A stretch of 64,000 nucleotides of DNA from positions 1 to 64,000 of the forward strand of contig LJUJ01000006.1 in NCBI GenBank assembly GCA_001303785.1, read 5' to 3'. Shown in pieces: positions 1 to 8,853 of this stretch. This DNA is from Caldifarciminota bacterium SM23_42 (GTDB taxonomy: Bacteria > Hydrothermota > Tepidihabitantia > SM23-42). How positions within the stretch are numbered: position 1 is the first letter of the stretch; the number at the start of each line of letters is the position of its first letter. The position numbers and the translations under genes were made by a program. The notes under the pieces are model-generated. The model did not search any database, was not told the DNA's origin, and was given only the letters and a program-made list of their open reading frames with translations.

Positions 1-431
1 ACTACATCCCACATAACACTATCCATATAAGCAAGCATCTCAGGTGAATACTCCATTTCCACATTTTGAAAAATATCTACCAGCACCAGTCCGATAATAT
101 TTTCAGGAGCCATCTTTGCAGTTTCAATGATATTATACGCACCCGAACAGAAACCGACAAGCACAACTTTTTTTAGGTTAAGCTTCTTAATAACAGCGGC
201 AACATCTTCACCAAATGATGCCGTCGTCCAATTGGTACGGTTATATCCGGATTCTCCAAAACCAGGAAGGTCGACAGCGATCACTCCGTATTTTTCTGAA
301 AAGTGAGCCATTTGTGCATCCCAGACACTCTTAGTGTTGCCCCAACCATGGACAAAAACAAGTGCAGGTTCACCTTCTCCCTGTTGATCGAAACTGATTT
401 TGACTGCTACAATACAAATCTTCCGCTTCAT
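1..431 (-). CDS. alpha/beta hydrolase, 3' part beyond window edge
   Basis: The first 143 codons of an alpha/beta-hydrolase-fold protein; the rest lies left of the window. Residues 25-31 (LVFVHGW) form the oxyanion-hole strand and turn, DLPGFGESG follows at 54-62, and the nucleophile elbow is GFCSG at 93-97. The residue in the nucleophile position is therefore Cys95 instead of the usual Ser, as in dienelactone hydrolases, although the rest looks like an ordinary esterase/haloperoxidase-type hydrolase. The ATG at 431 is preceded by GGAGG at good spacing and by a consensus promoter. Substrate unknown. The acid and histidine of the triad are outside the window. Confidence 0.8.
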   Translation of the reverse strand, partial: MKRKICIVAVKISFDQQGEGEPALVFVHGWGNTKSVWDAQMAHFSEKYGVIAVDLPGFGESGYNRTNWTTASFGEDVAAVIKKLNLKKVVLVGFCSGAYNIIETAKMAPENIIGLVLVDIFQNVEMEYSPEMLAYMDSVMWDV

Positions 432-464
432 TCTATCCTCCTTTTTCTCCTCTGCAATTTTAAA

Positions 465-492
465 AGTATATTTGTAGTCAGAGCGAAGTCAA
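465..492 (-). promoter_or_regulatory. promoter of the hydrolase gene
   Basis: TTGACT (492-487), 16-bp spacer, TATACT (470-465) on the minus strand, about 33 nt before the start codon, which has its own GGAGG. It fits the spacing found throughout the window. Confidence 0.7.
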
Positions 493-1042
493 TAGCCCAA
501 AACATACACCCTGAGTAACCACTTACCTCGTCAGGATGTCATAGACACCAAACAGGCAAAGCTATGGCACAACGACCACCCATCAGAAAACAGGTAGCCT
601 GAAATAGTTGTGATTGGGCGTTATGAATCAAATATATCATTAGGTCACGCGGATTATTAGTCCGTTGTTTGGGGATGTGTCAAATGATTAATCGGGGATT
701 TAACCCCGATTGGACCTCTGTCATCATCCAGTTCCCTGATCAATTCATAGAACAAGCTTGGCCGGATGATCCATAAGTATACGTTGGTCTGGATTCCCTG
801 GTCAAGCCGGAGAATCCAGCTGGTTGGTTTGTTTGCATCTGACTGCCGGTTTGCCGTGAAACTTTTGCCCGCTACCTGCGTATAATAATAGAATGGGTAT
901 TTTTGGTCATATTACATATAATGATATGAATAAAGCCCGCCGAGCGATCTGCCCGTGGTCTAAGTGCTGCAAGATAGAGACAACCTCTATGCCGTATAGG
1001 TAAATAATCAGAAATAAATAAAACATAAGAAAGGAAGAGATT
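493..1042. other. 550-bp gap with two hairpin repeats
   Basis: No convincing coding sequence on either strand; the short open frames have no ribosome site or recognisable domain. It contains an 8-bp inverted repeat at 690-711 (AATCGGGG/CCCCGATT around a 6-nt loop) and another at 789-819 (CTGGATTC/GAATCCAG), the latter resembling dispersed REP-like hairpins. AT-rich TATAAT-like stretches at 881 and 917 could belong to a promoter of the downstream peptidase, but no good -35 was found. Confidence 0.5.
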
Positions 1043-2077
1043 ATGTTTCGGCAATTTGAAGTCATCTTAACAACGGTATGCATGGGGCTTAGTGCACTGT
1101 TTTTTATATTAATTATCATTCGCATCAGGTGTATTCTTTTTAGGAAAGCCGCACGAGTACCTATATGGAATGAACGTGTCAGTATATTGGACAAAGCAGC
1201 CAAAATCATCACCGCGATATCACTGCCTCTCATGGCACTCGGCATTATTAATTTCATATTCATTGTTTCTGTACCTTCAGTAGTGATTAGAGTCTATGCA
1301 AAGACGTTTTTCATCATCATCTTTACTACCTGGACTCTTCTGGAAATTTTTCTGTGTCATTCAATTTCAGAAAAATTACTCACTGGCGGCATATTCAGAC
1401 GTATTTTGTTTTTCCTGGCAGCTATTGTGTGTATCGCCGGCGCGGTACGTTTTTTTCCGCTTATCCCCCAGTCATGGGCATACCCCTCAGAAAACGACTG
1501 TGTAATTCTTGACTTGCCTGTTCGTGGAGTCTGGCTTGCCGGGCAAGCAGGTGCCAGTGTACTCACGAACGGTCATATAACTAATCGCTATGCTATAGAT
1601 TTATTAAAACTCGGTCCGGATGGCAGACTGTACAAGGGGCAGGAAAAAAGTGTTACGGATTTTTATTCTTACAATGAAGAAGTCTATGCTCCTGCCGATG
1701 GAAGGATCACCGAGGTAATGGACGGCATCCAGAGTGATCTTATGGGAAATATGGACAAAGACCACCCCGGCGGCAACTATATCATCATGGATATAGGACA
1801 GGGAAAATATGTGTACTTTGGTCACTTAATAAATGGCAGCATCATGGTTAAAGAGAGTCAATCTGTCACAGCCGGTACTGTTTTAGGCCGTATTGGAAAC
1901 TCTGGTTACAGCACACATCCCCATCTTCATATGCATGTCCAGAACAAACCGGTATCTGATCCTGAGGGAAGGATCACCTATCCGTTTCGTTTTTCAAAAA
2001 TGCGCAGGAACAGGCTGATACTATGGGAAGTGGTCAGAAATGCTGACTTATTAAGGGGTGACAGGTTCAGCGATTAA
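1043..2077 (+). CDS. membrane-anchored M23 (LytM-type) metallopeptidase
   Basis: 344 residues. Four hydrophobic segments occupy roughly residues 8-28, 52-78, 82-105 and 120-140, followed by a soluble C-terminal M23 domain (about 165-315). The zinc-site motif HLHMHV is clear near residues 298-303, as are YFGHL and GRIGNSG, typical of M23 endopeptidases. The first zinc-ligand region reads GHITNRYAIDLL rather than the usual HxGxD; this form occurs in a subgroup with a longer H-to-D spacing, so activity is likely but not certain. It probably trims peptidoglycan cross-links in the periplasm. The ATG follows an AAGGAAGAG ribosome site. It stands alone between two long gaps. Confidence 0.82.
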   Translation: MFRQFEVILTTVCMGLSALFFILIIIRIRCILFRKAARVPIWNERVSILDKAAKIITAISLPLMALGIINFIFIVSVPSVVIRVYAKTFFIIIFTTWTLLEIFLCHSISEKLLTGGIFRRILFFLAAIVCIAGAVRFFPLIPQSWAYPSENDCVILDLPVRGVWLAGQAGASVLTNGHITNRYAIDLLKLGPDGRLYKGQEKSVTDFYSYNEEVYAPADGRITEVMDGIQSDLMGNMDKDHPGGNYIIMDIGQGKYVYFGHLINGSIMVKESQSVTAGTVLGRIGNSGYSTHPHLHMHVQNKPVSDPEGRITYPFRFSKMRRNRLILWEVVRNADLLRGDRFSD

Positions 2078-2642
2078 GGAGGCAGATGGAGTTAGGTCTC
2101 TCTTTGAGAATCCAGAAATCGACAAGTGTAGGCCTTAAGAACGGATGGTAAGTCCGTAAACCTACTAGTACTTAATTATGCAATGTGATATATTCAAAGA
2201 GCCTGTTTCGGATTACGCATGCTGTGTTTCGAAGCGACAGTAATATGTACTAACCTGTCGTAGATCCCGCCGAAGGTCATGAAAGGGAAGTGGCTATATT
2301 TTGTTAACTATCACGTGGTTGATTAACCGATATGTCGAAACCAACGATACGCCTTGTGATTTTCCGCGTTTTGTGGTTAACCTCTGAAAATACGCAACAG
2401 CGGGTTTTACATTTCGAATCATATACCCATATGCAATATTTGGTTAACTTTCGATGCCGACATCTTTCGAAACCGAAAAAAGTAAGACGTTGGTTCACAA
2501 ATGTGAGTTCTCGAATCGCCCGCCTCAGGCGGGCTCGCTCGAACAGGAAGATTATTTCCCTAAGTGAACGGGATGGATCAAACAGCGTAGTCGGGCGTCG
2601 TAATCGAGAGACGGTAGTCTTTTGCCTTTTCAAAATTAGGGG
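2078..2642. other. 565-bp non-coding gap with a GC hairpin
   Basis: No gene recognised. Opposed open frames of about 105-109 codons cross here, but neither has a ribosome site or a recognisable protein signature. A perfect hairpin GCCCGCC-TCA-GGCGGGC lies at 2518-2534, flanked by GTTC/GAAC that could extend it. The stretch is rich in TTCGA and GGTTAAC words. A structured RNA is possible; no tmRNA, RNase P or SRP RNA motif was found. Confidence 0.4.
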
Positions 2643-2670
2643 TTGACAAACTTAAATATTTGATTATAAT
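2643..2670 (+). promoter_or_regulatory. consensus promoter of the TPR gene
   Basis: Perfect TTGACA (2643-2648), 16-bp spacer, perfect TATAAT (2665-2670). The predicted start of transcription falls in the palindrome at 2675-2688. Confidence 0.85.
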
Positions 2671-2674
2671 TCGT

Positions 2675-2688
2675 TAGACTTAAGTCTA
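2675..2688. promoter_or_regulatory. 14-bp palindrome at +1, candidate operator
   Basis: TAGACTTAAGTCTA is a perfect palindrome starting 5 nt after the -10 box, so a protein bound here would cover the transcription start. It is followed by a 10-bp direct repeat (ATGGGTGTTG at 2690-2699 and 2702-2711). Confidence 0.5.
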
Positions 2689-2750
2689 GATGGGTGTTGA
2701 TATGGGTGTTGGCTCGAATCCAGGGCTAATTAAAGTGGAAGGAGATTACT

Positions 2751-4121
2751 ATGATATCGGCGCGTAAGGCCTATGCAATAGGTCAGATTCTTAAAAAGGC
2801 AAACGATTTGGAGATAAAAGGGCAGGTACAGGACGCAATCGACGAGGTGAGAAAAGCAGTCGATATTAACCCTGAGGATGGTAACCTCTACAATCGTCTG
2901 GGCGATCTCTATTTAAAACTGGACGAAAAAGATGAATCACTCGAGAATTTCCGGAAGGGAGTGGAGGCATTTCGTCGGGACAACTTTCCTCGCAACGCTC
3001 TTGCCTTGAGTAAGAAGATTTTGAGAAACGCCCCTGACCATTTTGATATGTATTACACGATTGCCGATCTGCTGGTTGAACTCGACGAAAAACAAGATGC
3101 TGCGAAATATATGTTTGAATACATTGAGAAACAGGCTAAGCGGGAAAAAGAAAAGGAGGTTCTGAACGCAATCGAATACCTTCAGAGTCTCGAGATACGA
3201 GATGACAGGGTTCAAGATCGCATTGCTGAGTGCTACAATATGTATAAAAATGGCAGTGTCGAAAAGAAGGATTCGAAAACAACCGTTAGCGAATCGGTGG
3301 AATTGGATGATGCAACGGCTGCAGCGCTTTTGAAACCTGAGACAGTCGCGCAAGATAAAAAAACTAAGGAACACAAAACCGAGGAACCACAAACAAAAAA
3401 ACACAAGGTTCCAGAAGTTGAAAAAATACTACACGAATTTGACGGAACGAACGTAATCCGAAAGGACATCGGTCAGCTTGATGATGCTGTAAAGCAAGTC
3501 GAGAATGCAGTTGTTGAGTTGCGCAAAACCATTCGGTTGGATGATGTTATTCTTGTTCTAGATAAGTCTTTGAGTGCTTTGTCCAAGGAACAGAAAAATG
3601 CCCTCGGAGCATTGCGTGATTCAGTGGTCGATAATCTGAACTACTTGCAGAAATCGATAGAAGAAATGAGCCAGAATTCGGGCAAGAACATGAGTGATAC
3701 ACAATCGATGCTCGACCGACTTAACAAGGCATTAGCGAGTTTGAGCAAGAATCAAGCAGTCATCGCCGAGGGACTAAAAGGTAGTCTCGCGAAATTGGAT
3801 GGTAGCTTCAAGACGACGACCGAGAATTCGCTAAGAGTGGTGAAATCCATACTCGAAAACTACAAGCATGCGACAGATGATATGTGCGCTCGCCTGGATG
3901 ATACAAAGGAAGCTAATGGAAAGTTGGTGCAATCAACCGACGAACTGGTGAAGTCAACTGGCGATATGAAACAAGAACTCAATGCGATGGGTGATTCTTT
4001 GTCAAAATTCATTGAGGCTCAGGAGTTTAGTGAGAAGAAGCGAGACCGCTATATTAAGATAATTCTTGTTATTATATCGGCGATTTGCGGGTTGTTTGTC
4101 GTTTCACTTATTCTGAAATAA
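2751..4121 (+). CDS. TPR and coiled-coil protein with C-terminal membrane anchor
   Basis: 456 residues. The N-terminal 150 residues contain TPR-like helical repeats (NPEDGNLYNRLGDLYLKL; NAPDHFDMYYTIADLLVEL). A charged linker follows (about 170-230), then a long region rich in heptad-like Leu/Ser/Lys/Asp resembling methyl-accepting or tether coiled coils (about 240-425). A single hydrophobic segment near the C-terminus (about 434-454) should make it tail-anchored, with the TPR part in the cytoplasm. GGAGATTACT precedes the ATG. No enzyme signature. It probably organises partner proteins at the membrane; function unknown. Confidence 0.75.
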   Translation: MISARKAYAIGQILKKANDLEIKGQVQDAIDEVRKAVDINPEDGNLYNRLGDLYLKLDEKDESLENFRKGVEAFRRDNFPRNALALSKKILRNAPDHFDMYYTIADLLVELDEKQDAAKYMFEYIEKQAKREKEKEVLNAIEYLQSLEIRDDRVQDRIAECYNMYKNGSVEKKDSKTTVSESVELDDATAAALLKPETVAQDKKTKEHKTEEPQTKKHKVPEVEKILHEFDGTNVIRKDIGQLDDAVKQVENAVVELRKTIRLDDVILVLDKSLSALSKEQKNALGALRDSVVDNLNYLQKSIEEMSQNSGKNMSDTQSMLDRLNKALASLSKNQAVIAEGLKGSLAKLDGSFKTTTENSLRVVKSILENYKHATDDMCARLDDTKEANGKLVQSTDELVKSTGDMKQELNAMGDSLSKFIEAQEFSEKKRDRYIKIILVIISAICGLFVVSLILK

Positions 4122-4138
4122 AAGACGTGTAATAATAC

Positions 4139-4161
4139 CCAACATCAGCGGTTTGTGTTGG
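4139..4161. terminator. weak hairpin between convergent genes
   Basis: CCAACA/TGTTGG inverted repeat with an 11-nt loop between the convergent TPR gene and prfB. There is no strong T-run on either side, so it may be only part of a Rho-dependent end. Confidence 0.3.
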
Positions 4162-4187
4162 ATTTCCGAATTAAGATTGCTTTTTAC

Positions 4188-5298
4188 CTATTTTTTTGCC
4201 TTTAAACTGAGAAATGCGTAGATGAAATCATCGATCTCACCGTCCATGACTTTGTCAACTTGTGATGTCTCATAGTCTGTACGGTGGTCTTTCACAAGCT
4301 TGTATGGATGAAATATGTAGGAACGTATCTGGTGGCCCCAGGCAATATCTGTTTTCTGCTCATTCAATTTTTCCAGTTTCTCATCCTCTTGTTTTTGGTA
4401 GTAGTCATAGAGTCGAGACTTCAGTATCTTCATGGCATTTGTTTTATTCTGAAATTGGGAGCGTTCATTCTGGCATTGAACCGTGATCCCGGTTGGGATA
4501 TGAGTAATCCTGACCGCCGATGATACTTTATTCACGTTCTGTCCACCATGGCCACCAGCCCGGTATGTGTCGATGCGCAGATCGTCTTCGTTGATCTCAA
4601 GACTTATGTCTTCCACCTCCGGGTAGACAAACACGGAGGCAAACGAAGTGTGACGCCGTGCGTTGGCATCAAACGGTGATATCCTCACCAATCGATGTAT
4701 ACCAACTTCTGCTTTCAATAGTCCATAGGTATATTTACCGATTACTTCGATGGTCGCATCCTTGATACCAGCGACCTCTCCAGGGAGGAGATTAAGGGTG
4801 CGATACTTGAAATTCCTAATCTGTAGCCAGCGTACATACATCCTGAAAAGAATCTCGGCCCAATCACAAGATTCAGTGCCTCCGGCTCCAGGATGAATCG
4901 TAAGGATGCAGTTCTTCGCGTCATCTTCTTTACCAAGAAGGATTTTCAACTCCAGTTCCCTGATTTTTCGTCCGATTTTTCTTGCCTCGCTGCTCGCTTC
5001 GGCAAGCATCTTGTCGTCGAGCTCGGGTAATGCGATCAAACCATTAAGCAGCTCGACGTCATCGTTAATCTCTTGGATTGACTGAAGCCAGAATTGCTTC
5101 TCATTGATATCCGACATTATCTTCTGGGCTTCGGACTGGTTCGACCAAAAATCTGGTGTGGAGGTTTTATTCTGTAGTTTTCTTAAATCTTTTTCAATCT
5201 CTTGAAGGTCAAAGATGCTCCTTCAAGTTTTCGAAGCGTGTTTTTAGGCTCTTTATTTCATCAACCGTGATGACGTTTTCGCGTATGGATTTCTTCAC
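4188..5298 (-). CDS. prfB: peptide chain release factor 2, with programmed +1 frameshift
   Basis: RF2 releases the finished peptide at UGA and UAA codons. The gene is read in two frames: 29 codons from the GTG at 5298 to a TGA at 5211-5209, then a +1 shift to GAC at 5210, giving 369 residues, the usual RF2 length. The peptidyl-hydrolysis loop GGHGGQN and the stop-recognition motif SPF (in [14 protein letters not shown]) are intact, which identifies RF2 rather than RF1. The GTG start lies 2 nt past the rpmE stop, with AGGAG inside the rpmE end, so it is the last gene of rho-rpmE-prfB. Annotation from the ATG at 5117 would lose the N-terminal 60 residues. Confidence 0.95.
5208..5223 (-). promoter_or_regulatory. 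RF2 autoregulatory frameshift site
   Basis: Reads AAGGAG-CAT-CTT-TGA-C: an internal Shine-Dalgarno-like AAGGAG 3 nt before the slippery CTT, then the UGA stop followed by C. This is the classical arrangement in which low RF2 makes the ribosome pause at UGA and slip +1. The element is seen directly; its action is known from E. coli and many other bacteria. Confidence 0.95.
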
Positions 5299-5300
5299 GA

Positions 5301-5531
5301 TTACTCCTTCTTCTGTGCTTTAGTGGTGGTTTTCTTTTTTGCGTATCTCTTTTTGAATTTTTCTACCCTGCCTGCCGAATCAACGATTTTCTGGCGGCCC
5401 GTGAAAAAAGGGTGACACTTCGAGCAAAGGTCAACAGTGATTTTTTCGACCGTCGATCGTGTTTCGACCCGATTACCGCAGGCACAGGTTATCACACAAG
5501 AAACGTATTTCGGATGGATTTTCTTCTTCAC
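5301..5531 (-). CDS. rpmE: 50S ribosomal protein L31, zinc-binding form
   Basis: 76 residues. It begins MKKKIHPKY and carries two cysteine pairs (CACG near 16-19 and CSKC at 36-39), the zinc-binding C+ form of L31. The usual [20 protein letters not shown] core is present, followed by a Lys/Thr-rich tail. It sits between rho and prfB with very short gaps, so it is co-transcribed. L31 bridges the two ribosomal subunits and, in its zinc form, can act as a zinc store. Confidence 0.95.
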   Translation of the reverse strand: MKKKIHPKYVSCVITCACGNRVETRSTVEKITVDLCSKCHPFFTGRQKIVDSAGRVEKFKKRYAKKKTTTKAQKKE

Positions 5532-5542
5532 GTTGTGCCTCC

Positions 5543-6799
5543 TTACTTATCAGTACTCATTGATTCTAGGAAATCCTTATTGCTCTTCGTGCGCACCATC
5601 TTCTCAATCAGGAATTCCATCTGCTCAATGGTATTCATTTCAGACAATAGTTTACGCATTATCCATAAGCGATTAAGCTCAAACTCAGTCAACAGCAGTT
5701 CTTCCTTGCGTGTTCCGGACTTGTATAGATCGAGAGCCGGGAAGATCCTTCGGTCTTGAAGCCTCCGATCGAGAATCAATTCCAGGTTACCGGTACCCTT
5801 GAATTCTTCGAAGATGACTTCATCCATGCGAGAACCGGTATCGATCAAGGCGGTTGCGATAATCGTCAGACTGCCGCCTTCTTCTATATTTCTGGCCGCT
5901 CCAAAGAATTTCTTTGGCTTTTGCAATGCTGTGGAATCTAATCCGCCAGATAGCGTCTTGCCAGAGTGAGGTACTACTGCGTTATGAGCGCGTGCCAAAC
6001 GTGTGAGACTATCCAGGAGTATCACAACATCCTTTTTCGTCTCGACCATGCGTTTGGCCCTTTCCAGAATAATCTCACCCACTTCAGTATGCCGTTCGGG
6101 TGTTTCATCAAAGGTTGACGAAACAACTTCTGCATCGACGGAGCGCTCGAAGTCAGTGACCTCTTCGGGTCTTTCATCGATGAGCAGTACGATCAAGTAT
6201 ATCTCTGGATGATTCGTGGTAATTGAATTCGCAATCTTCTGCAGAATAATGGTCTTGCCGGCCCGGGGCGGCGATACGATTAGCCCGCGCTGTCCCTTGC
6301 CAATGGGCGTAAAGAGATCGACGATCCGCATGGAGCGATCGTTCTTTTTTTCTATTTCCAGGTGAATTCGTTCATTGGGATACAGAGGCGTCAAGTTATC
6401 GAAAAGTACGCGCTCGCGGAATTCAGAGAGGGGAACGTTGTTGATATGTTCGATTTTTATCATTGCGAAATAGCGTTCGCCTTCGCGGGGTGGTCTGGCA
6501 AGTCCCCTGATGTGATCCCCGACCTTAAGATTGAATTTGCGTATCTGTGAGATCGAGAGATATATATCATCCTGGCTTTGCAGATAGTTGTAGTTCGGCG
6601 ATCGGAGGAATCCATAACCCTCAGGGTGTATCTGTAGGACTCCCTCAACCGGCACCAGTTCTGCACGCTTGGTCTCGGCCTCGATTATCGCGTGTATCAG
6701 ATCAGGCTTCTTAAGATCAGTAAAACTCGACAGACCCATGTCCTTGGCAATCGAGTGCAATTCTGTCACCTTTTTCTTCTTTAATTCATCTATTTCCAT
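5543..6799 (-). CDS. rho: transcription termination factor Rho
   Basis: 418 residues, the typical length. The N-terminal helical domain starts [19 protein letters not shown], followed by the RNA-binding cold-shock-like domain ([16 protein letters not shown], about 54-115). The ATPase domain has Walker [12 protein letters not shown] near 177-187 and Walker [15 protein letters not shown] near 260. Rho is a hexameric RNA translocase that ends untranslated transcripts; few intrinsic terminators are visible in this window, which fits heavy use of Rho. First gene of rho-rpmE-prfB, with a leader of roughly 137 nt from the promoter at 6943-6970. Confidence 0.97.
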   Translation of the reverse strand: MEIDELKKKKVTELHSIAKDMGLSSFTDLKKPDLIHAIIEAETKRAELVPVEGVLQIHPEGYGFLRSPNYNYLQSQDDIYLSISQIRKFNLKVGDHIRGLARPPREGERYFAMIKIEHINNVPLSEFRERVLFDNLTPLYPNERIHLEIEKKNDRSMRIVDLFTPIGKGQRGLIVSPPRAGKTIILQKIANSITTNHPEIYLIVLLIDERPEEVTDFERSVDAEVVSSTFDETPERHTEVGEIILERAKRMVETKKDVVILLDSLTRLARAHNAVVPHSGKTLSGGLDSTALQKPKKFFGAARNIEEGGSLTIIATALIDTGSRMDEVIFEEFKGTGNLELILDRRLQDRRIFPALDLYKSGTRKEELLLTEFELNRLWIMRKLLSEMNTIEQMEFLIEKMVRTKSNKDFLESMSTDK

Positions 6800-6856
6800 T
6801 AATCACCTTCCATTTGCGGTCAATTTAAGTGTCGATAATATCAGTTAATTGCGGTC

Positions 6857-6869
6857 TTGCATTATGCAA
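6857..6869. promoter_or_regulatory. palindrome in the rho leader
   Basis: TTGCAT-T-ATGCAA, a perfect 6-bp inverted repeat inside the predicted rho leader. Rho often regulates its own leader; this could be a binding site or a small RNA hairpin, but nothing more is visible. Confidence 0.3.
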
Positions 6870-6942
6870 TGATGACCTATGGGCAACCTAAATTGAAAAC
6901 CTACTCTATGGAATTATTCAGGATCATTAATTAAACTATGAG

Positions 6943-6970
6943 ATTATACTTGTATTTTGTGATTTGTCAA
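6943..6970 (-). promoter_or_regulatory. promoter of rho-rpmE-prfB
   Basis: Perfect TTGACA (6970-6965), 16-bp spacer, perfect TATAAT (6948-6943) on the minus strand, just after the end of nadA. Confidence 0.82.
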
Positions 6971-6978
6971 GGCTAAAT

Positions 6979-7881
6979 TTAGAGGCTCAACATGCGTTCG
7001 ATTGACTGCAGGGCTTTGGCGCGTATCTGCTCTTCAACTGTAATTTCAAATTCCGATCTTTCTAATGACCAGAGAATCTTTTCAACCGTCGTCAGTTTCA
7101 TGTTGGGACAGATTGCATTTGGACTGCCGGGAATGAATTCTTTACCTGAGTTTTCTTTTTGCAGACGGTATAGCATGCCCAACTCGGTACAGATGATGAA
7201 CTGCTTCGCATCGCTTTCCTGCGCGTAACGAATCATCTGAGATGTCGAGCATATCTTATCCGCGATTTCCTGTACATCGAGACGACATTCTGGATGGGCA
7301 ACAATCTTGGCATCGGGATATTCTTCCTTGAGCTTCAAGAGACCTTCTTTGGAAAAGACCATATGGGTCGGGCAATAGCCTGGCCAGAAGCGGAATTGTT
7401 TAGCAGGCAAATGATTTGCTATGTAAGAACCCAGATATTTGTCAGGGACGCACAGAATTTTGTTCTCCTTCAATGCTTGTGCTACCCTGACACCGTTTGC
7501 CGAGGTACAACAGATGGTTGATAGGGCTTTCACGTCAGCGTTGGAGTTCACGTAGCAGATAACCGCTGCATCCGGATGAGCTTGCTTTTCGGCTAAGAGC
7601 TGGTGAGGAGATATCATGTTTGCCATCGGACATCCGGCGTGCTGGTCAGGCATCAAAACGGTTTTATTCGGGTTTAGTATTTTGGTGATTTCGGCCATGA
7701 AGTAGACGCCACAGAACAGTATTGTCTCCTGAGCAATACTCTGGGAAATTCTGGCAAGTTCTAGCGAATCACCCACGTAATCGGCAATATCCTGTATCTC
7801 GGGCAGCTGGTAATTGTGCGCGAGGATTATCGCATTCTTTTCTTCCTTTAATGCTGCTATCTTGTGGGTGATGTCTTGCAT
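6979..7881 (-). CDS. nadA: quinolinate synthase
   Basis: 300 residues. NadA condenses iminoaspartate with dihydroxyacetone phosphate to quinolinate in NAD synthesis, using one oxygen-sensitive [4Fe-4S] cluster. The N-terminal motif LAHNYQLPEIQDIADYVGDS is diagnostic. Candidate cluster cysteines in the three expected regions are FCGVYFMAE (about 84), CP in GYCPTHM (about 170) and AICPNMK (about 256). The start lies 5 nt after the stop of the upstream M23 peptidase gene, so the two share one transcript. No nadB or nadC is in the window. Confidence 0.95.
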   Translation of the reverse strand: MQDITHKIAALKEEKNAIILAHNYQLPEIQDIADYVGDSLELARISQSIAQETILFCGVYFMAEITKILNPNKTVLMPDQHAGCPMANMISPHQLLAEKQAHPDAAVICYVNSNADVKALSTICCTSANGVRVAQALKENKILCVPDKYLGSYIANHLPAKQFRFWPGYCPTHMVFSKEGLLKLKEEYPDAKIVAHPECRLDVQEIADKICSTSQMIRYAQESDAKQFIICTELGMLYRLQKENSGKEFIPGSPNAICPNMKLTTVEKILWSLERSEFEITVEEQIRAKALQSIERMLSL

Positions 7882-7886
7882 CTAAC

Positions 7887-8792
7887 TCAATCGACTATCG
7901 ATGAGGCGGTTAGTACATAGTTCATCGGGTTCACTGCGGCGTGGGATACACGTACTTCATAATGGAGATGGGGACCGGTAGACCGGCCAGTGTTGCCTAC
8001 GTAGGCAATGACATCGCCCCGCTTAACCCGCATGCCGGCATTTACCCTGATTCTCTGACAATGCCCGTAGACCGTGGTGAACCCATATCCGTGGTCTATC
8101 TCCACTAATAAACCAAAACCTTTCTTGTTCCCGGCATATCTGACCGTACCATCGGCGGGTGCCACAATTGGCGTCCCCGTTGGGGCGGCGATGTCCAGGC
8201 CCTCGTGCATTTTTACCTGACCGGTGAAAGGATCGATCTGATAACCAAATCCCCTTATCATCCAACCTTGAACTGGTGGGATCGAGGGCGTGTGACTTCT
8301 GAGATAGGCTTTTTCCCGAAGATAGTTGACCAGTTCATCGAAACTTGATTTCTGAAGTCTGGCTCGACCGACAAGATTGTCTAGGGTCTCAGACAGGTCG
8401 ACTAAGCCGTTTCTGATATCAAATGAAACTGCCTCTTGTTCAAAGAGTGGCTCATAGCCACCGACGCCCATACTGCGTAGCTCGTCATCGATCGGATTCA
8501 GGGGTGCGTAACTGCGTAATTTCTTGTCGTATATTTCAAGGCTGTCGATCAATTGCTGCAGACCGGTGATTTCTTTTTCGATTCTCGTGATTTCATGCTT
8601 GACGACTCGATTTTCTCTTTCCATTTGAGACAATCGGCTGCGATCTACTTCTTTCTTAGCAAAGTTTGTCAAACTGTAAACAAAAGACACCAGAATCGCT
8701 ATGCATCCGATTACGAGCAGTATCAAGAAGACCGGCTTGATGCGTAGGTTTGTTGTCTTGCTGTCTTTACCTGAAATGAGGATAATATCCAA
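7887..8792 (-). CDS. M23 peptidase with coiled coil (EnvC/NlpD/MepM type)
   Basis: 301 residues. One membrane segment (about 20-42), a coiled coil (about 48-105), then a C-terminal LytM domain (about 185-295). Active-site motifs are complete: HEGLDIA (HxxxD), VYGHC and GPHLHYEVR (HxH), so it should be a zinc endopeptidase or amidase activator acting on peptidoglycan from the periplasmic face. Translation begins at TTG 8792 behind AGGAG. It is the first gene of a two-gene unit with nadA, a pairing with no obvious functional sense. Confidence 0.88.
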   Translation of the reverse strand: MDIILISGKDSKTTNLRIKPVFLILLVIGCIAILVSFVYSLTNFAKKEVDRSRLSQMERENRVVKHEITRIEKEITGLQQLIDSLEIYDKKLRSYAPLNPIDDELRSMGVGGYEPLFEQEAVSFDIRNGLVDLSETLDNLVGRARLQKSSFDELVNYLREKAYLRSHTPSIPPVQGWMIRGFGYQIDPFTGQVKMHEGLDIAAPTGTPIVAPADGTVRYAGNKKGFGLLVEIDHGYGFTTVYGHCQRIRVNAGMRVKRGDVIAYVGNTGRSTGPHLHYEVRVSHAAVNPMNYVLTASSIVD

Positions 8793-8809
8793 TTATAATC
8801 TCCTGTTCA

Positions 8810-8837
8810 ATTATAGTGAACCACCAGTGAAAGTCAA
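8810..8837 (-). promoter_or_regulatory. promoter of the M23-nadA unit
   Basis: TTGACT (8837-8832), 16-bp spacer, TATAAT (8815-8810), followed by AGGAG and the TTG start at 8792. Confidence 0.82.
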
Positions 8838-8853
8838 GTACATGGAAGGCGTC

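Noticed and set aside
907-1263. 118-codon minus-strand frame across the M23 peptidase start
   Set aside because: It is antisense to a clear gene and has no family signature.
2304-2646. Opposed open frames of about 105 codons as genes
   Set aside because: They mirror each other on opposite strands, lack ribosome sites and show no domain; the plus frame runs into the promoter at 2643.
2705-2725. tRNA T-arm (GGCTCGAATCC)
   Set aside because: No acceptor, D or anticodon arm can be drawn around it.
5118-5298. Assembly frameshift in prfB
   Set aside because: The junction has every part of the known programmed site (internal AAGGAG, CTT, TGA, C).
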